In this document: positions 1-7,960 of the stretch, one piece after another
Layout of the letters: every line of letters starts with the position of its first letter
Numbering within the stretch: position 1 is the first letter of the stretch
NCBI RefSeq assembly: GCF_022370635.2
Contig: NZ_CP092362.2
Span: forward strand, 372,001 to 436,000
Reading direction: 5' to 3'
DNA length: 64,000 nucleotides
DNA from: Mycolicibacterium crocinum
Lineage (GTDB): Bacteria > Actinomycetota > Actinomycetes > Mycobacteriales > Mycobacteriaceae
Notes under the pieces: model-generated
Seen by the model: only the letters and a program-made list of their open reading frames with translations
The model's database searches: none
Told to the model about the DNA's origin: nothing
Position numbers and translations under genes: made by a program

Positions 1-423
1 TGGTCGGTCGGCGGTGCCATCGGCGGGGTGGTGCTCGGTGTGGTCCTGACGCTGTGGGTGGTAGGTGTGCGCAGCCTGCTGCAGGACCGGGCGGTGCTCG
101 ACCGCTGGGTGGTGGAGGTGACCGGCCGGGTGCGGACCGCGATGGAGGAGTGGGTCGCCAGGAGCGTGCTGGCGGCCGAGGCATCGCTCGGCCGATCCGC
201 CGCCGAACGCGATGCCGCGGACAGCGCGCGAACCGGGGAATCGGTCGCCCGCATCGATCGGGAGATCCGCGAACATGCCGCCGCCGGGGCTCGGGCGACT
301 GCGGCCCGGGACCGGCATGTCCCAGTGATCGAGAGTGCGTTGGTGGCGGTGCACGAGGAACTCGACGCACTGAATCGATGCAAAGGCGCCAATTATGAGC
401 TTCTGAATCGTTCCTGTGAGTGA
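1..423 (+). CDS. C-terminal part of a helical membrane-anchored protein of unknown function (partial)
   Basis: The reading frame is open from the first base of the window and ends at TGA 421-423, so the start lies outside. The first 20 or so residues (GGAIGGVVLGVVLTLWVVG and on) form a hydrophobic membrane segment. The remaining 115 residues are charged, rich in Ala, Arg and Glu, and should be helical, possibly coiled coil; two cysteines lie near the end. I do not recognise a domain. By position just upstream of pckG it would correspond to M. tuberculosis Rv0210 or a neighbour, but that rests on synteny recalled from memory. Codon use is like that of the neighbours. Confidence 0.6.
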   Translation, partial: WSVGGAIGGVVLGVVLTLWVVGVRSLLQDRAVLDRWVVEVTGRVRTAMEEWVARSVLAAEASLGRSAAERDAADSARTGESVARIDREIREHAAAGARATAARDRHVPVIESALVAVHEELDALNRCKGANYELLNRSCE

Positions 424-439
424 TCGGACATAATCCCGA

Positions 440-467
440 TTAACCGCGGGTATCTCACCCGCGTTAA
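440..467. terminator. Inverted repeat after the first gene; terminator or pckG operator
   Basis: Arms CGCGGGT (445-451) and ACCCGCG (457-463) flank a 5-base loop, and TTAA on both sides extends the match with one unpaired C. It lies 17 bases after the stop of the upstream gene and 83 bases before pckG. There is no T-run, so an intrinsic terminator without U-tract or a protein-binding site for pckG control are both possible. Confidence 0.4.
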
Positions 468-549
468 CCTACTTTTCAGGGAGGACCGTGTCTCGACGCG
501 GAATCCGGCCTGCGTCCTGGCCATAAAAGTAAGCAGGAGATTGACAGCG

Positions 550-2376
550 ATGACTTCAGCGACCATCCCCGGTTTGGATACCGCACCGACCAAGCATGAG
601 GGCCTGCTCGCTTGGGTCCAGGAAGTCGCCGAACTCACGCAGCCCGACCGGGTGGTCTTCGCCGACGGCTCCGAAGAGGAGTACCAGAGGCTGTGTGACG
701 AACTGGTCGCCGCCGGAACCTTCACCAAGCTGAGCGACTCGGAAGAGCCCAGCTCGTACCTTGCGCGCTCGGCGCCGTCGGACGTGGCCCGCGTCGAGTC
801 ACGCACGTTCATCTGCTCGGAGCGGGCGATCGATGCCGGCCCGACGAACAACTGGATGGACCCGGCCGAGATGCGCGGCATCATGAAGGACCTGTATCGC
901 GGGTCGATGCGCGGTCGCACGATGTATGTGGTGCCGTTCTGCATGGGTCCGCTCGGTGCCGACGACCCCAAGCTCGGCGTTGAGATCACCGACTCCGAAT
1001 ATGTGGTCGTCTCGATGCGGACGATGACGCGCATGGGCAAGGCCGCGCTGGAGAAGATCGGCGACGACGGGTTCTTCGTCAAGGCGCTGCACTCCCTCGG
1101 CGCTCCGCTCGAGGCGGGCGAAGAAGACGATCCGTGGCCGTGCAACGACACGAAGTACATCACCCACTTCCCCGAGACCCGCGAAATCTGGAGCTTCGGT
1201 TCGGGTTACGGCGGCAACGCGCTGCTGGGCAAGAAGTGCTACTCGCTGCGCATCGCCTCGGCGATGGCCCACGACGAGGGCTGGCTCGCCGAGCACATGC
1301 TGATCCTCAAGCTGATCTCCCCGGAGAACAAGTCGTACTTCGTCGCTGCCGCGTTCCCGTCGGCCTGCGGCAAGACCAACCTTGCGATGCTGCAGCCGAC
1401 CATCCCCGGCTGGCGCGCCGAGACCGTCGGTGACGACATCGCCTGGATGCGCTTCGGCAAGGACGGCCGGCTGTACGCGACCAACCCGGAGTTCGGCTTC
1501 TTCGGCGTCGCGCCGGGCACCAACTGGAGCTCGAACCCGAACGCGATGAAGACCGTCGCCGCAGGCAACACCGTCTTCACCAACGTCGCGATGACCGACG
1601 ACGGCGGCGTCTGGTGGGAAGGCCTCGAAGGCGATCCGCAGCACTTGATCGACTGGAAGGGCAACGACTGGACGCCGGAGTCCGGCGAGAAGGCTGCCCA
1701 TCCCAATTCGCGCTACTGCACCCCGATGTCGCAGTGCCCGACGCTGGCTCCCGAGTGGGACGACCCGCAGGGCGTGCCGATCTCGGCCATCCTGTTCGGC
1801 GGACGCCGCAAGACGACGGTGCCGCTGGTGACGCAGGCCCGCGACTGGCAGCACGGTGTATTCATCGGCGCCACTTTGGGTTCCGAGCAGACCGCCGCCG
1901 CCGAGGGCAAGGTCGGCACCGTCCGTCGTGACCCGATGGCCATGCTGCCGTTCCTCGGCTACAACGTCGGCGACTACTTCGCCCACTGGATCAACCTCGG
2001 CAAGAACGCCGACGAGTCCAAGATGCCGAAGATCTTCTTCGTCAACTGGTTCCGCCGCGGCGACGACGGCCGTTTCCTGTGGCCGGGCTTCGGCGAGAAC
2101 AGCCGCGTGATGAAGTGGATCATCGAGCGGGTCGAGGGCAAGGCCAACGGCTCCACCACGCCGATCGGCATCGTGCCGAGCGCGGACGATCTCGACCTCG
2201 AGGGCCTGGACGCCGATCCGGCCGACGTGAACGAGGCGCTGGCGGTCAACGTGCAGGAGTGGCGCGACGAGCTGCCGCTGATCGAGGAGTGGTTCGAGTT
2301 CGTCGGTGAGAAGTTGCCGACCGGCGTGAAGGACGAGTTCGAGGCGCTCAAGCAGCGCTTGGCCGAGGCCGAGTAA
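550..2376 (+). CDS. pckG: Phosphoenolpyruvate carboxykinase (GTP)
   Basis: This 608-residue enzyme converts oxaloacetate and GTP to phosphoenolpyruvate, CO2 and GDP in the cytosol. It is the entry step of gluconeogenesis when the cell grows on fatty acids or cholesterol, which suits the lipid-degrading neighbours. The kinase-1a loop with the reactive cysteine is seen as FPSACGKTN (Cys near residue 273), followed by the kinase-2 motif GDDIAWM. The conserved N-terminal tail of the GTP family ([16 protein letters not shown]) is also present. Length equals that of other mycobacterial GTP-type enzymes. I chose ATG 550 over TTG 541 because AGGAGA lies 9 bases upstream of the ATG and directly against the TTG. 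Confidence 0.97.
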   Translation: MTSATIPGLDTAPTKHEGLLAWVQEVAELTQPDRVVFADGSEEEYQRLCDELVAAGTFTKLSDSEEPSSYLARSAPSDVARVESRTFICSERAIDAGPTNNWMDPAEMRGIMKDLYRGSMRGRTMYVVPFCMGPLGADDPKLGVEITDSEYVVVSMRTMTRMGKAALEKIGDDGFFVKALHSLGAPLEAGEEDDPWPCNDTKYITHFPETREIWSFGSGYGGNALLGKKCYSLRIASAMAHDEGWLAEHMLILKLISPENKSYFVAAAFPSACGKTNLAMLQPTIPGWRAETVGDDIAWMRFGKDGRLYATNPEFGFFGVAPGTNWSSNPNAMKTVAAGNTVFTNVAMTDDGGVWWEGLEGDPQHLIDWKGNDWTPESGEKAAHPNSRYCTPMSQCPTLAPEWDDPQGVPISAILFGGRRKTTVPLVTQARDWQHGVFIGATLGSEQTAAAEGKVGTVRRDPMAMLPFLGYNVGDYFAHWINLGKNADESKMPKIFFVNWFRRGDDGRFLWPGFGENSRVMKWIIERVEGKANGSTTPIGIVPSADDLDLEGLDADPADVNEALAVNVQEWRDELPLIEEWFEFVGEKLPTGVKDEFEALKQRLAEAE

Positions 2377-2395
2377 CTGCGCAGCGTCTAACGGG

Positions 2396-2423
2396 GAGCC
2401 AGTTGACACCTGTCAACTGGCTC
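2396..2423. promoter_or_regulatory. 28-bp perfect palindrome upstream of fadD4, probable operator
   Basis: The left arm GAGCCAGTTGACA (2396-2408) and the right arm TGTCAACTGGCTC (2411-2423) are perfect reverse complements around a 2-base centre. The element ends 17 bases before the fadD4 start codon and 19 bases after the pckG stop. TTGACA within the left arm could serve as a -35 box, so a bound repressor would block transcription. The size and form suit a TetR- or GntR-type dimer. The GntR gene at 4912-5631 is the nearest candidate regulator (inference). Confidence 0.65.
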
Positions 2424-2440
2424 TGTCGTACAGTGCTCCC

Positions 2441-3976
2441 ATGCAGATCCGTGAGCATGCCGAGGCCAATCCCGACAAGCCGGCCGTCATCCTGTATCCC
2501 TCCGGGAAAACCGTCACGTTCGGCGAGATGGAAGCCCGGGCCAACCAGCTCGCGCACCTGTTCCGTCGGTCCGGGCTGCGCGAGGGCGACGCCGTCGCCG
2601 TGCTCATCGAGAACAACGAGCATTTCCACACCGTGTTGTGGGCGGCGCGGCGCTGCGGGCTCTACTACGTGCCGATCAACACGCACCTGAACGCGGCCGA
2701 AGCCGCGTACATCATTGACAACAGCGAGGCCAAGGCCGTCATCGGCTCGGTCGCGCTGCGCGAAACGCTCGCCGGGCTCGCCGCGGAGTTGCCGAACGGG
2801 CTGCCGCAGCTGCGCGTCATCATCGATGGTCAGCTGGACGGCTGGCTGAGCTATCCGGAATGTGTTGCGGATCAACCCGTTACGCCCATCGACGACGAGA
2901 TCGAGGGCGACCTGCTGCAGTACTCGTCGGGAACAACGGGGCGGCCCAAGGGAATCAAGCGCGAATTGCCGCACCTGCCGCCGACCGAGGTGCCCGGCAT
3001 GATGGCGGGGCTCATCGGGTTTTGGATGACCCCGGGTGCGGTGTATATCAGCCCCGCCCCGCTGTACCACACCGCACCGTCGGTGTGGTCGATGCAGACG
3101 CTGGCGGCCGGTATCACCACGGTGGTGCTGGAGAAGTTCGACGCGCAGGGCTGCCTCGACGCGATCCAGACGCACAAGGTCACGCACGGTCAGTTCGTCC
3201 CGGTGATGTTCACCCGGATGCTGAAACTGCCTGCGGACGTGCGTGATTCGTACGATATCTCGAGCCTGCAGCGAGTCATGCATGCCGCCGCGCCCTGTCC
3301 GGTGGACATCAAGAAGCAGATGATCGACTGGTGGGGTCCGATTGTCGACGAGTACTACGCCTCCTCCGAGGCCATCGGCTCCACGCTGATCTTCGCCGAG
3401 GACTGGCTCACCCATCCCGGGTCGGTCGGCAAGCCGATGATGGGCGCCTTGCACATCCTGGATGAAGACGGCAACGAGCTGCCCCCCGGGCAGGCCGGCG
3501 AGATCTTCTTCGAGGGCGGTCTGGACTTCGAGTACCTCAACGATGCCGAGAAGACCGCGAAGTCGCGCGACGGGCACGGCTGGAAGACGGTCGGCGACAT
3601 CGGTTATCTCGACGAGGACGGTTATCTCTACCTCACCGACCGTAGGCACCACATGATCATCTCCGGTGGGGTGAACATCTACCCGCAAGAGGCCGAGAAC
3701 ATGCTTGTCACGCACCCGAAGGTGATGGACGCCGCGGTCTTCGGTGTGCCGGATGAGGAGATGGGCCAAAGCGTCAAGGGCGTGGTCCAACTGGTCGATC
3801 CCGCGGAGGCGACGGACGAATTCGCCGAGGAGCTGTTGGCGTGGCTGCGAGATCGCTTGACGCACTACAAGTGTCCGCGGTCGATCTCGTTTGAGGCCGA
3901 GCTGCCCCGGACCGACACCGGCAAGCTGTACAAGCAGGAACTGATCGCCAAGTACTCGCCCGCACCCACCGGCTAA
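2441..3976 (+). CDS. fadD4: Fatty-acyl-CoA synthetase / acyl-AMP ligase, FadD4-like
   Basis: This 511-residue member of the ANL superfamily would activate a carboxylic acid, probably a fatty acid or ring-derived acid, through acyl-AMP to the CoA thioester. The ATP-binding P-loop YSSGTTGRPKGIKR is near residues 162-175. EYYASSEA matches the A5 motif, YLTDRRHHMIISGGVNIYP the A7/A8 hinge, and TDTGKLYK near the C-terminus supplies the catalytic lysine. It sits after pckG, behind a 28-bp palindrome, with an abutting crotonase (stop TAA followed at once by ATG), so the two are surely co-transcribed. Synteny with Rv0214 supports the FadD4 name; substrate is unknown. The spacing to the palindrome leaves little room for a leader. 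Confidence 0.85.
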   Translation: MQIREHAEANPDKPAVILYPSGKTVTFGEMEARANQLAHLFRRSGLREGDAVAVLIENNEHFHTVLWAARRCGLYYVPINTHLNAAEAAYIIDNSEAKAVIGSVALRETLAGLAAELPNGLPQLRVIIDGQLDGWLSYPECVADQPVTPIDDEIEGDLLQYSSGTTGRPKGIKRELPHLPPTEVPGMMAGLIGFWMTPGAVYISPAPLYHTAPSVWSMQTLAAGITTVVLEKFDAQGCLDAIQTHKVTHGQFVPVMFTRMLKLPADVRDSYDISSLQRVMHAAAPCPVDIKKQMIDWWGPIVDEYYASSEAIGSTLIFAEDWLTHPGSVGKPMMGALHILDEDGNELPPGQAGEIFFEGGLDFEYLNDAEKTAKSRDGHGWKTVGDIGYLDEDGYLYLTDRRHHMIISGGVNIYPQEAENMLVTHPKVMDAAVFGVPDEEMGQSVKGVVQLVDPAEATDEFAEELLAWLRDRLTHYKCPRSISFEAELPRTDTGKLYKQELIAKYSPAPTG

Positions 3977-4915
3977 ATGCGGGTTGTCGATCTCGCAGAC
4001 CCGCCCCCGATCGGCGTGACCGGTCCGCCGGGCGTCGTCGTGGCGGTCGGGGAGTCATCGACTCCGGAGGGTGAGTTCTGGCTCGACACAGCCACATTCG
4101 CTCTTGTCGAGAGTGAGCAGGAAGACCGGCGGTGCGTCGTCGTCGCGTCGGTCGATGATGCGGTGGCCGAACTGAGGGAGCGGTGTGAACGCTGGCCGCA
4201 TGCCTCTGCGGTCTGTGACGACGTGCTTCGATCCGTCGACGTCACCGGCCCGGCCCTGCCCGGGGTCATCACCGAATCACTGGCGTACTCGACGCTGCAG
4301 GCCGGACCTGAATTCGCCCGCTGGCTGGACTCGCGGGGACCGGCCGCCATGCCCGACATCGGTGACCCGGTGCTCGCCGAGCGGGACGGTGGCACCCTGC
4401 GAATTCGGTTCAACCGGCCGCAACGGCACAACGCTTTCAGCACCGACGCGCGAGCGCTGCTGCTGGAGGCGCTGACCGTCGCCCTGCTGGACGACACCGT
4501 CACCGAGGTGGTGTTGAGCGGCGCCGGTGCATCCTTCTGTAGCGGTGGAGATCTGGGTGAGTTCGGCACCTTCGTCGATCCGGCCGCGGCGCACCTGGCG
4601 CGGACCCGGCACAGCCCTGCGCTGGCGCTCGACGAACTGACCGGGCGGCTGGGCCGCGCCTGCCGTGCCGAGATCCACGGCCGCGTGTTGGGCAGCGGTT
4701 TGGAGATGGCGTCGTTCTGCGGCTGGGTCAGCTGCCGGCCCGACGCGGTGCTGGGCCTGCCCGAACTGATGCTGGGGCTGATCCCCGGCGCGGGCGGCAC
4801 CGTGAGCATTCCCCGGCGGATCGGGCGTTGGCGCACAGCCTATTTGGTGCTGTCCGGCCAGACCATCGATCCGGCGACGGCGCTGACGTGGGGCCTGGTC
4901 GACGAGATCGTCTAG
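3977..4915 (+). CDS. Crotonase-family protein with N-terminal extension and short C-terminus
   Basis: The protein has 312 residues. Residues from about 130 onward are a crotonase core: FNRPQRHNAF, then SGAGASFCSGGDLGEF for the oxyanion hole, and LPELMLGLIPGAGGT with the catalytic-type glutamate; HGRVLGSGLEMA supplies the other acidic position. It ends at GLVDEIV, where ordinary enoyl-CoA hydratases still have about 70 residues of C-terminal helices. The first 130 residues have no counterpart in typical members. Translation is coupled to fadD4 (TAA then ATG). The stop overlaps the stop of the convergent gntR gene at CTAG. Hydratase, isomerase and hydrolase are all possible roles. Confidence 0.75.
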   Translation: MRVVDLADPPPIGVTGPPGVVVAVGESSTPEGEFWLDTATFALVESEQEDRRCVVVASVDDAVAELRERCERWPHASAVCDDVLRSVDVTGPALPGVITESLAYSTLQAGPEFARWLDSRGPAAMPDIGDPVLAERDGGTLRIRFNRPQRHNAFSTDARALLLEALTVALLDDTVTEVVLSGAGASFCSGGDLGEFGTFVDPAAAHLARTRHSPALALDELTGRLGRACRAEIHGRVLGSGLEMASFCGWVSCRPDAVLGLPELMLGLIPGAGGTVSIPRRIGRWRTAYLVLSGQTIDPATALTWGLVDEIV

Positions 4916-5631
4916 CTCGAGCGCCGCAGCGTCACCCGGTAGGTGTACTGCTCGGGCAGGAAGTGACTGACCGACAACTCGACCGGGGTGCCGGTGGTAT
5001 CGGAGTAGAGCCGGTCCACCCTCAGCATCGGGTGGTCGATGGCGCAGCCCAGCGCGTCGGCGACCTGCTCGTCGGCGGGCGCGACGGTGATCGATTGTGC
5101 CGCTTCGGCAATCGGCTGGTCGAGGTGCGGCTCCAGGACACCGATCACGGTGTTGGTGCCGACCGCGCCGTCGGCCAACTCCGCGGAGTCGAACACCAGG
5201 CGCGCGACCGACTCCGGCAGGTGCACGGTGGTCACCACGAACGGCATGCCGTCGTGCAGCCGCCGGAACACCACGGTGTACACCACGTCGTGCTCCAGCC
5301 GCAGCCTGCTGGCGGCCGACACGTCGACCCGGCGCGAAAGGCCCTGCAGGACTTCCATCGTCGTGTCCTCGGACAGGCTCATCAGGTCCTCGATCGAACC
5401 CAGCTGCCTCAAGTACCCGCGATTGGCGTAAGTCCCGCGACCCGGCACCCGGTAGACGACTCCCTCGGCCACCAGATCCTGAAACGCCCGGCGCACCGTC
5501 TGCCGGGACAGCCCATGCTCGGCCACCAGCTCCGACTCCGTCGGCAACCGGACCCCCTCGGGGTAGGCCCCGGCCGCGATCTCGTCGCGAAGCCGTTGCC
5601 GCAGAACCTGATACGCGGGCTCGGTTTTCAT
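4912..5631 (-). CDS. GntR-family transcriptional regulator, HutC type with UTRA domain
   Basis: This 239-residue repressor-like protein has an N-terminal winged helix (YPEGVRLPTESELVAEHGL, then SRQTVRRAFQDLV and a wing with GRGTYAN), residues about 1-75. The C-terminal half is a UTRA ligand domain (VVYTVVFRRLHDGMPFVVTT, ending VELSVSHFLPEQYTY). UTRA domains bind small acids, sugars or acyl groups. It is 6 bases downstream of fadE3 on the same strand and probably in its operon, which suggests control of fadE3, the divergent hydratase and perhaps the convergent fadD4-crotonase pair. Start ATG 5631 overlaps nothing and gives the full winged helix. Confidence 0.85.
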   Translation of the reverse strand: MKTEPAYQVLRQRLRDEIAAGAYPEGVRLPTESELVAEHGLSRQTVRRAFQDLVAEGVVYRVPGRGTYANRGYLRQLGSIEDLMSLSEDTTMEVLQGLSRRVDVSAASRLRLEHDVVYTVVFRRLHDGMPFVVTTVHLPESVARLVFDSAELADGAVGTNTVIGVLEPHLDQPIAEAAQSITVAPADEQVADALGCAIDHPMLRVDRLYSDTTGTPVELSVSHFLPEQYTYRVTLRRSS

Positions 5632-5637
5632 GGCCGA

Positions 5638-6795
5638 CTAGATGCCGCCCCGCGCGACGAGTTGACCGGCGATGACATTGCGCTGGATCTCATTGGTGCC
5701 CTCGCCGACGATCATCAGCGGTGCATCGCGGAAATAGCGCTCGACGTCGTATTCGGTGGAGTACCCGTAGCCGCCATGGATTCGCACCGCGTTGAGCGCG
5801 ATCTCCATCGCCACCTCGGAGGCGAACAGCTTGGCCATCCCGGCCTCCATGTCACAGCGGTCGCCGCTGTCGTAGCGCTCGGCGGCGTAGCGGGTCAACT
5901 GGCGGGCGGCGGTGAGCTTGGTGGCCATATCGGCCAGGTAATTGCCGACGGCCTGATGCTTCCAGATCGGCTGGCCGAAGCTCTCCCGGTCCTGGGCATA
6001 GGCCAGCGCGTCTTCGAGGGCTGCCGTCGCAACGCCAAGCGCTCGGGAGGCCACCTGAATGCGGCCGGTCTCAAGGCCTTTCATCATCTGGCCGAATCCG
6101 CGGCCGGGCTCGCCACCGAGGATCGCCGAGGCGGGCACCCGGCAGTCGTCGAACGAGAGCTCACAGGACTCGACACCCTTGTAGCCGAGCTTCGGCAGAT
6201 CGCGCGACACCGTCAGGCCGGCGATCGGGGATTCGACGAGCACCACCGAGATGCCCTTGTGGCGGGGCGTGGCCTGCGGATCGGTCTTGCACAGCAGCGC
6301 GATCAGGCCGGACCGGCGGGCGTTGGTGATCCAGGTCTTGGACCCGTTGATGACGAGGTCGTCACCGTCACGGCGGGCGACGCACGCCATGTTCTGCAGA
6401 TCCGAACCGCCGCCGGGCTCGGTCAGTGCCATCGTCGCGCGCACCTCGCCGGTGGCCAGCTTCGGCAGGTACGTCCGCTTCTGCTCCTCGGTGCCGAAGA
6501 TCTCCAGCAGCTTGGCCACCACGGTGTGCCCGCCCATCGCGCCGGCCAGGCTCATCCAGCCGCGAGCGAGTTCCTGGGTGACCTCGACGTAGCAGGGCAT
6601 CGACACCGGGTTGCCGCCGTACTGCTCGCTGATCGCCAGGCCGTAGATGCCGAGCTGCTTCATCTGCTCGATCCACGCCTCGGGGTAGGTGTTGGCGTGC
6701 TCGACCTCGCGAACCGACGGCTTGACGTCGCGGTCGATGAACGCCCGCACGGTCTCCACCAGCATCATTTCTTCGTCGTTGAGTGCAGTGCTCAC
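5638..6795 (-). CDS. fadE3: Acyl-CoA dehydrogenase FadE3-like
   Basis: This 385-residue flavoenzyme catalyses alpha,beta-dehydrogenation of acyl-CoA, the first beta-oxidation step. Motifs include MALTEPGGGSDLQNM (FAD/substrate loop), NGSKTWITNARRSG, and near the end GEGTNEIQRN, in which the catalytic glutamate is kept. It should therefore be an active homotetrameric enzyme. GTG 6795 is preferred because GGAG lies 8 bases upstream; an in-frame ATG at 6832 has no ribosome site and overlaps a repeated box. gntR follows 6 bases downstream. Synteny with Rv0215c supports the name. Confidence 0.88.
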   Translation of the reverse strand: MSTALNDEEMMLVETVRAFIDRDVKPSVREVEHANTYPEAWIEQMKQLGIYGLAISEQYGGNPVSMPCYVEVTQELARGWMSLAGAMGGHTVVAKLLEIFGTEEQKRTYLPKLATGEVRATMALTEPGGGSDLQNMACVARRDGDDLVINGSKTWITNARRSGLIALLCKTDPQATPRHKGISVVLVESPIAGLTVSRDLPKLGYKGVESCELSFDDCRVPASAILGGEPGRGFGQMMKGLETGRIQVASRALGVATAALEDALAYAQDRESFGQPIWKHQAVGNYLADMATKLTAARQLTRYAAERYDSGDRCDMEAGMAKLFASEVAMEIALNAVRIHGGYGYSTEYDVERYFRDAPLMIVGEGTNEIQRNVIAGQLVARGGI

Positions 6796-6820
6796 CAGGT
6801 TCGCTCCAAGATCGCCGAAA

Positions 6821-6892
6821 TGTACGGCCATATTGACACGGTCTTGGGTGAAGCACCAGTATGGGCGACTGTGACTTTGTACGGCCATATTG
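6821..6892. repeat. Two 15-bp direct repeats in the fadE3 / hydratase divergent region
   Basis: TGTACGGCCATATTG occurs at 6821-6835 and again, unchanged, at 6878-6892, with a 57-bp period (about five and a half helical turns). Each copy is an imperfect palindrome around GGCC. One copy is 26 bases upstream of fadE3 and the other covers the start of the divergent hydratase. Paired operator sites for the adjacent GntR regulator are the simplest reading (inference). Confidence 0.6.
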
Positions 6893-7884
6893 GCGGTGGC
6901 GAGGCTGGCGGCCCGTACTTCGACGACCTGGTTGTCGGCCAGGTCTTCGACTGGGCGCCCTCGATGACGTTGACCTCCGGCGCCGCCGCGACTCATCAGG
7001 CCATCCTCGGGGACCGGCTGCGGCTGTCCCTGGATGCCGGCCTGGCCTACGCCGTCGTCGGGGCAGGCGCCCCGTTGGCCCATCCGGCGCTGGTGTGTGA
7101 CGTCGCGATCGGGCAGAGCACGCTGGCCACCCAGCGGGTCAAGGCCAACCTGTTCTACCGCGGACTGACCTTCTACCGCTATCCGGTCATCGGGGACAGC
7201 CTGTTCACCCGCACCGAGGTGGTCGGGCTGCGGCAGAACACCGCCAAGCCCGGTCGGGCGCCGACGGGTCTGGCGGCGCTGCGGATGACCACCATCGACC
7301 AGGTTGGCCGGCTGGTGCTCGACTTCTACCGCTGCGCGATGTTGCCGCTGAGTCCGGACGCCCCGGATACCGGACATGAGGATGATCTGTCGTTGATCGG
7401 CGCCGACTTGCCCGCCGCGCCGCAGCCGACGGCTGACTGGAATGCGGTCGCGTTCCGCGAGCGCGTTCCCGGCCCGCACTTCTACCCCGATATGGTGGGT
7501 TCAGTCCTGCGCAGCACCGGCGATGTCGTGAGCTCGGCACCGGAGCTGGCTCGGCTGAGTTTGAATATCGCTGCCACACATCATGATTCGCGGGTGGGTG
7601 GTCAGCGGCTGGTGTACGGCGGGCACACGATCGGCTTGGCGCTGGCCCAGGCCAGCCGGTTGCTGCCCAACCTCGCGACGGTGCTGGGCTGGGCGTCGTG
7701 CGACCACACCGGTCCGGTGCACGAGGGCGACACGTTGTACAGCGAGCTGCACATCGAGGCCGCCGAGCCGCTGCCCGACGACCGCGGCGGGGTATTGACC
7801 TTGCGCTCGGTGGTCTACGCGGTGGCCGACGAGGGCGACGACCGTCCGGTGCTGGACTGGCGGTTCAGCGCTTTACATTTCTAG
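6871..7884 (+). CDS. Double-hotdog MaoC-like hydratase (Rv0216 type)
   Basis: The 337-residue protein equals the length of M. tuberculosis Rv0216, whose crystal structure is a double hotdog fold (from memory). FDDLVVGQVFDWAP opens the first hotdog domain. The second holds LNIAATHHDSRVGG and YGGHTIGLALAQ, the counterpart of the hydratase-2 loop. The likely role is hydration of an enoyl-CoA or acting on a related thioester. The start is uncertain: GTG 6871 and TTG 6877 are the only useful codons and neither has a clear ribosome site; 6871 gives the family length, and translation may be leaderless. It is divergent from fadE3. Confidence 0.82.
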   Translation: MTLYGHIGGGEAGGPYFDDLVVGQVFDWAPSMTLTSGAAATHQAILGDRLRLSLDAGLAYAVVGAGAPLAHPALVCDVAIGQSTLATQRVKANLFYRGLTFYRYPVIGDSLFTRTEVVGLRQNTAKPGRAPTGLAALRMTTIDQVGRLVLDFYRCAMLPLSPDAPDTGHEDDLSLIGADLPAAPQPTADWNAVAFRERVPGPHFYPDMVGSVLRSTGDVVSSAPELARLSLNIAATHHDSRVGGQRLVYGGHTIGLALAQASRLLPNLATVLGWASCDHTGPVHEGDTLYSELHIEAAEPLPDDRGGVLTLRSVVYAVADEGDDRPVLDWRFSALHF

Positions 7885-7889
7885 CGCCG

Positions 7890-7943
7890 AGACTGCACTT
7901 GTTTGGGCCCGTACTCGGGCGATGTGTTCAAGAAGTGCAGTCT
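7890..7943. repeat. 11-bp perfect inverted repeat around a 32-base loop
   Basis: AGACTGCACTT (7890-7900) and AAGTGCAGTCT (7933-7943) pair perfectly, and a small inner stem (CCCG, CGGG) sits in the loop. It fills the gap between the hydratase stop and the CoA-transferase. From memory, similar AGACTGCA/TGCAGTCT stem-loops recur between genes in fast-growing mycobacteria, so it may be a dispersed REP-like element rather than a local operator. Confidence 0.5.
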
Positions 7944-7960
7944 GGGCGAAGATAGGGGAC

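Noticed and set aside
799..2409. 536-residue minus-strand frame across pckG
   Set aside because: It mirrors third-position GC bias of pckG, which has all family motifs on the plus strand.
4828..6870. Long plus-strand frame running into the double-hotdog hydratase gene
   Set aside because: It is the antisense of gntR and fadE3, both supported by motifs; only the part from 6871 matches a protein family.
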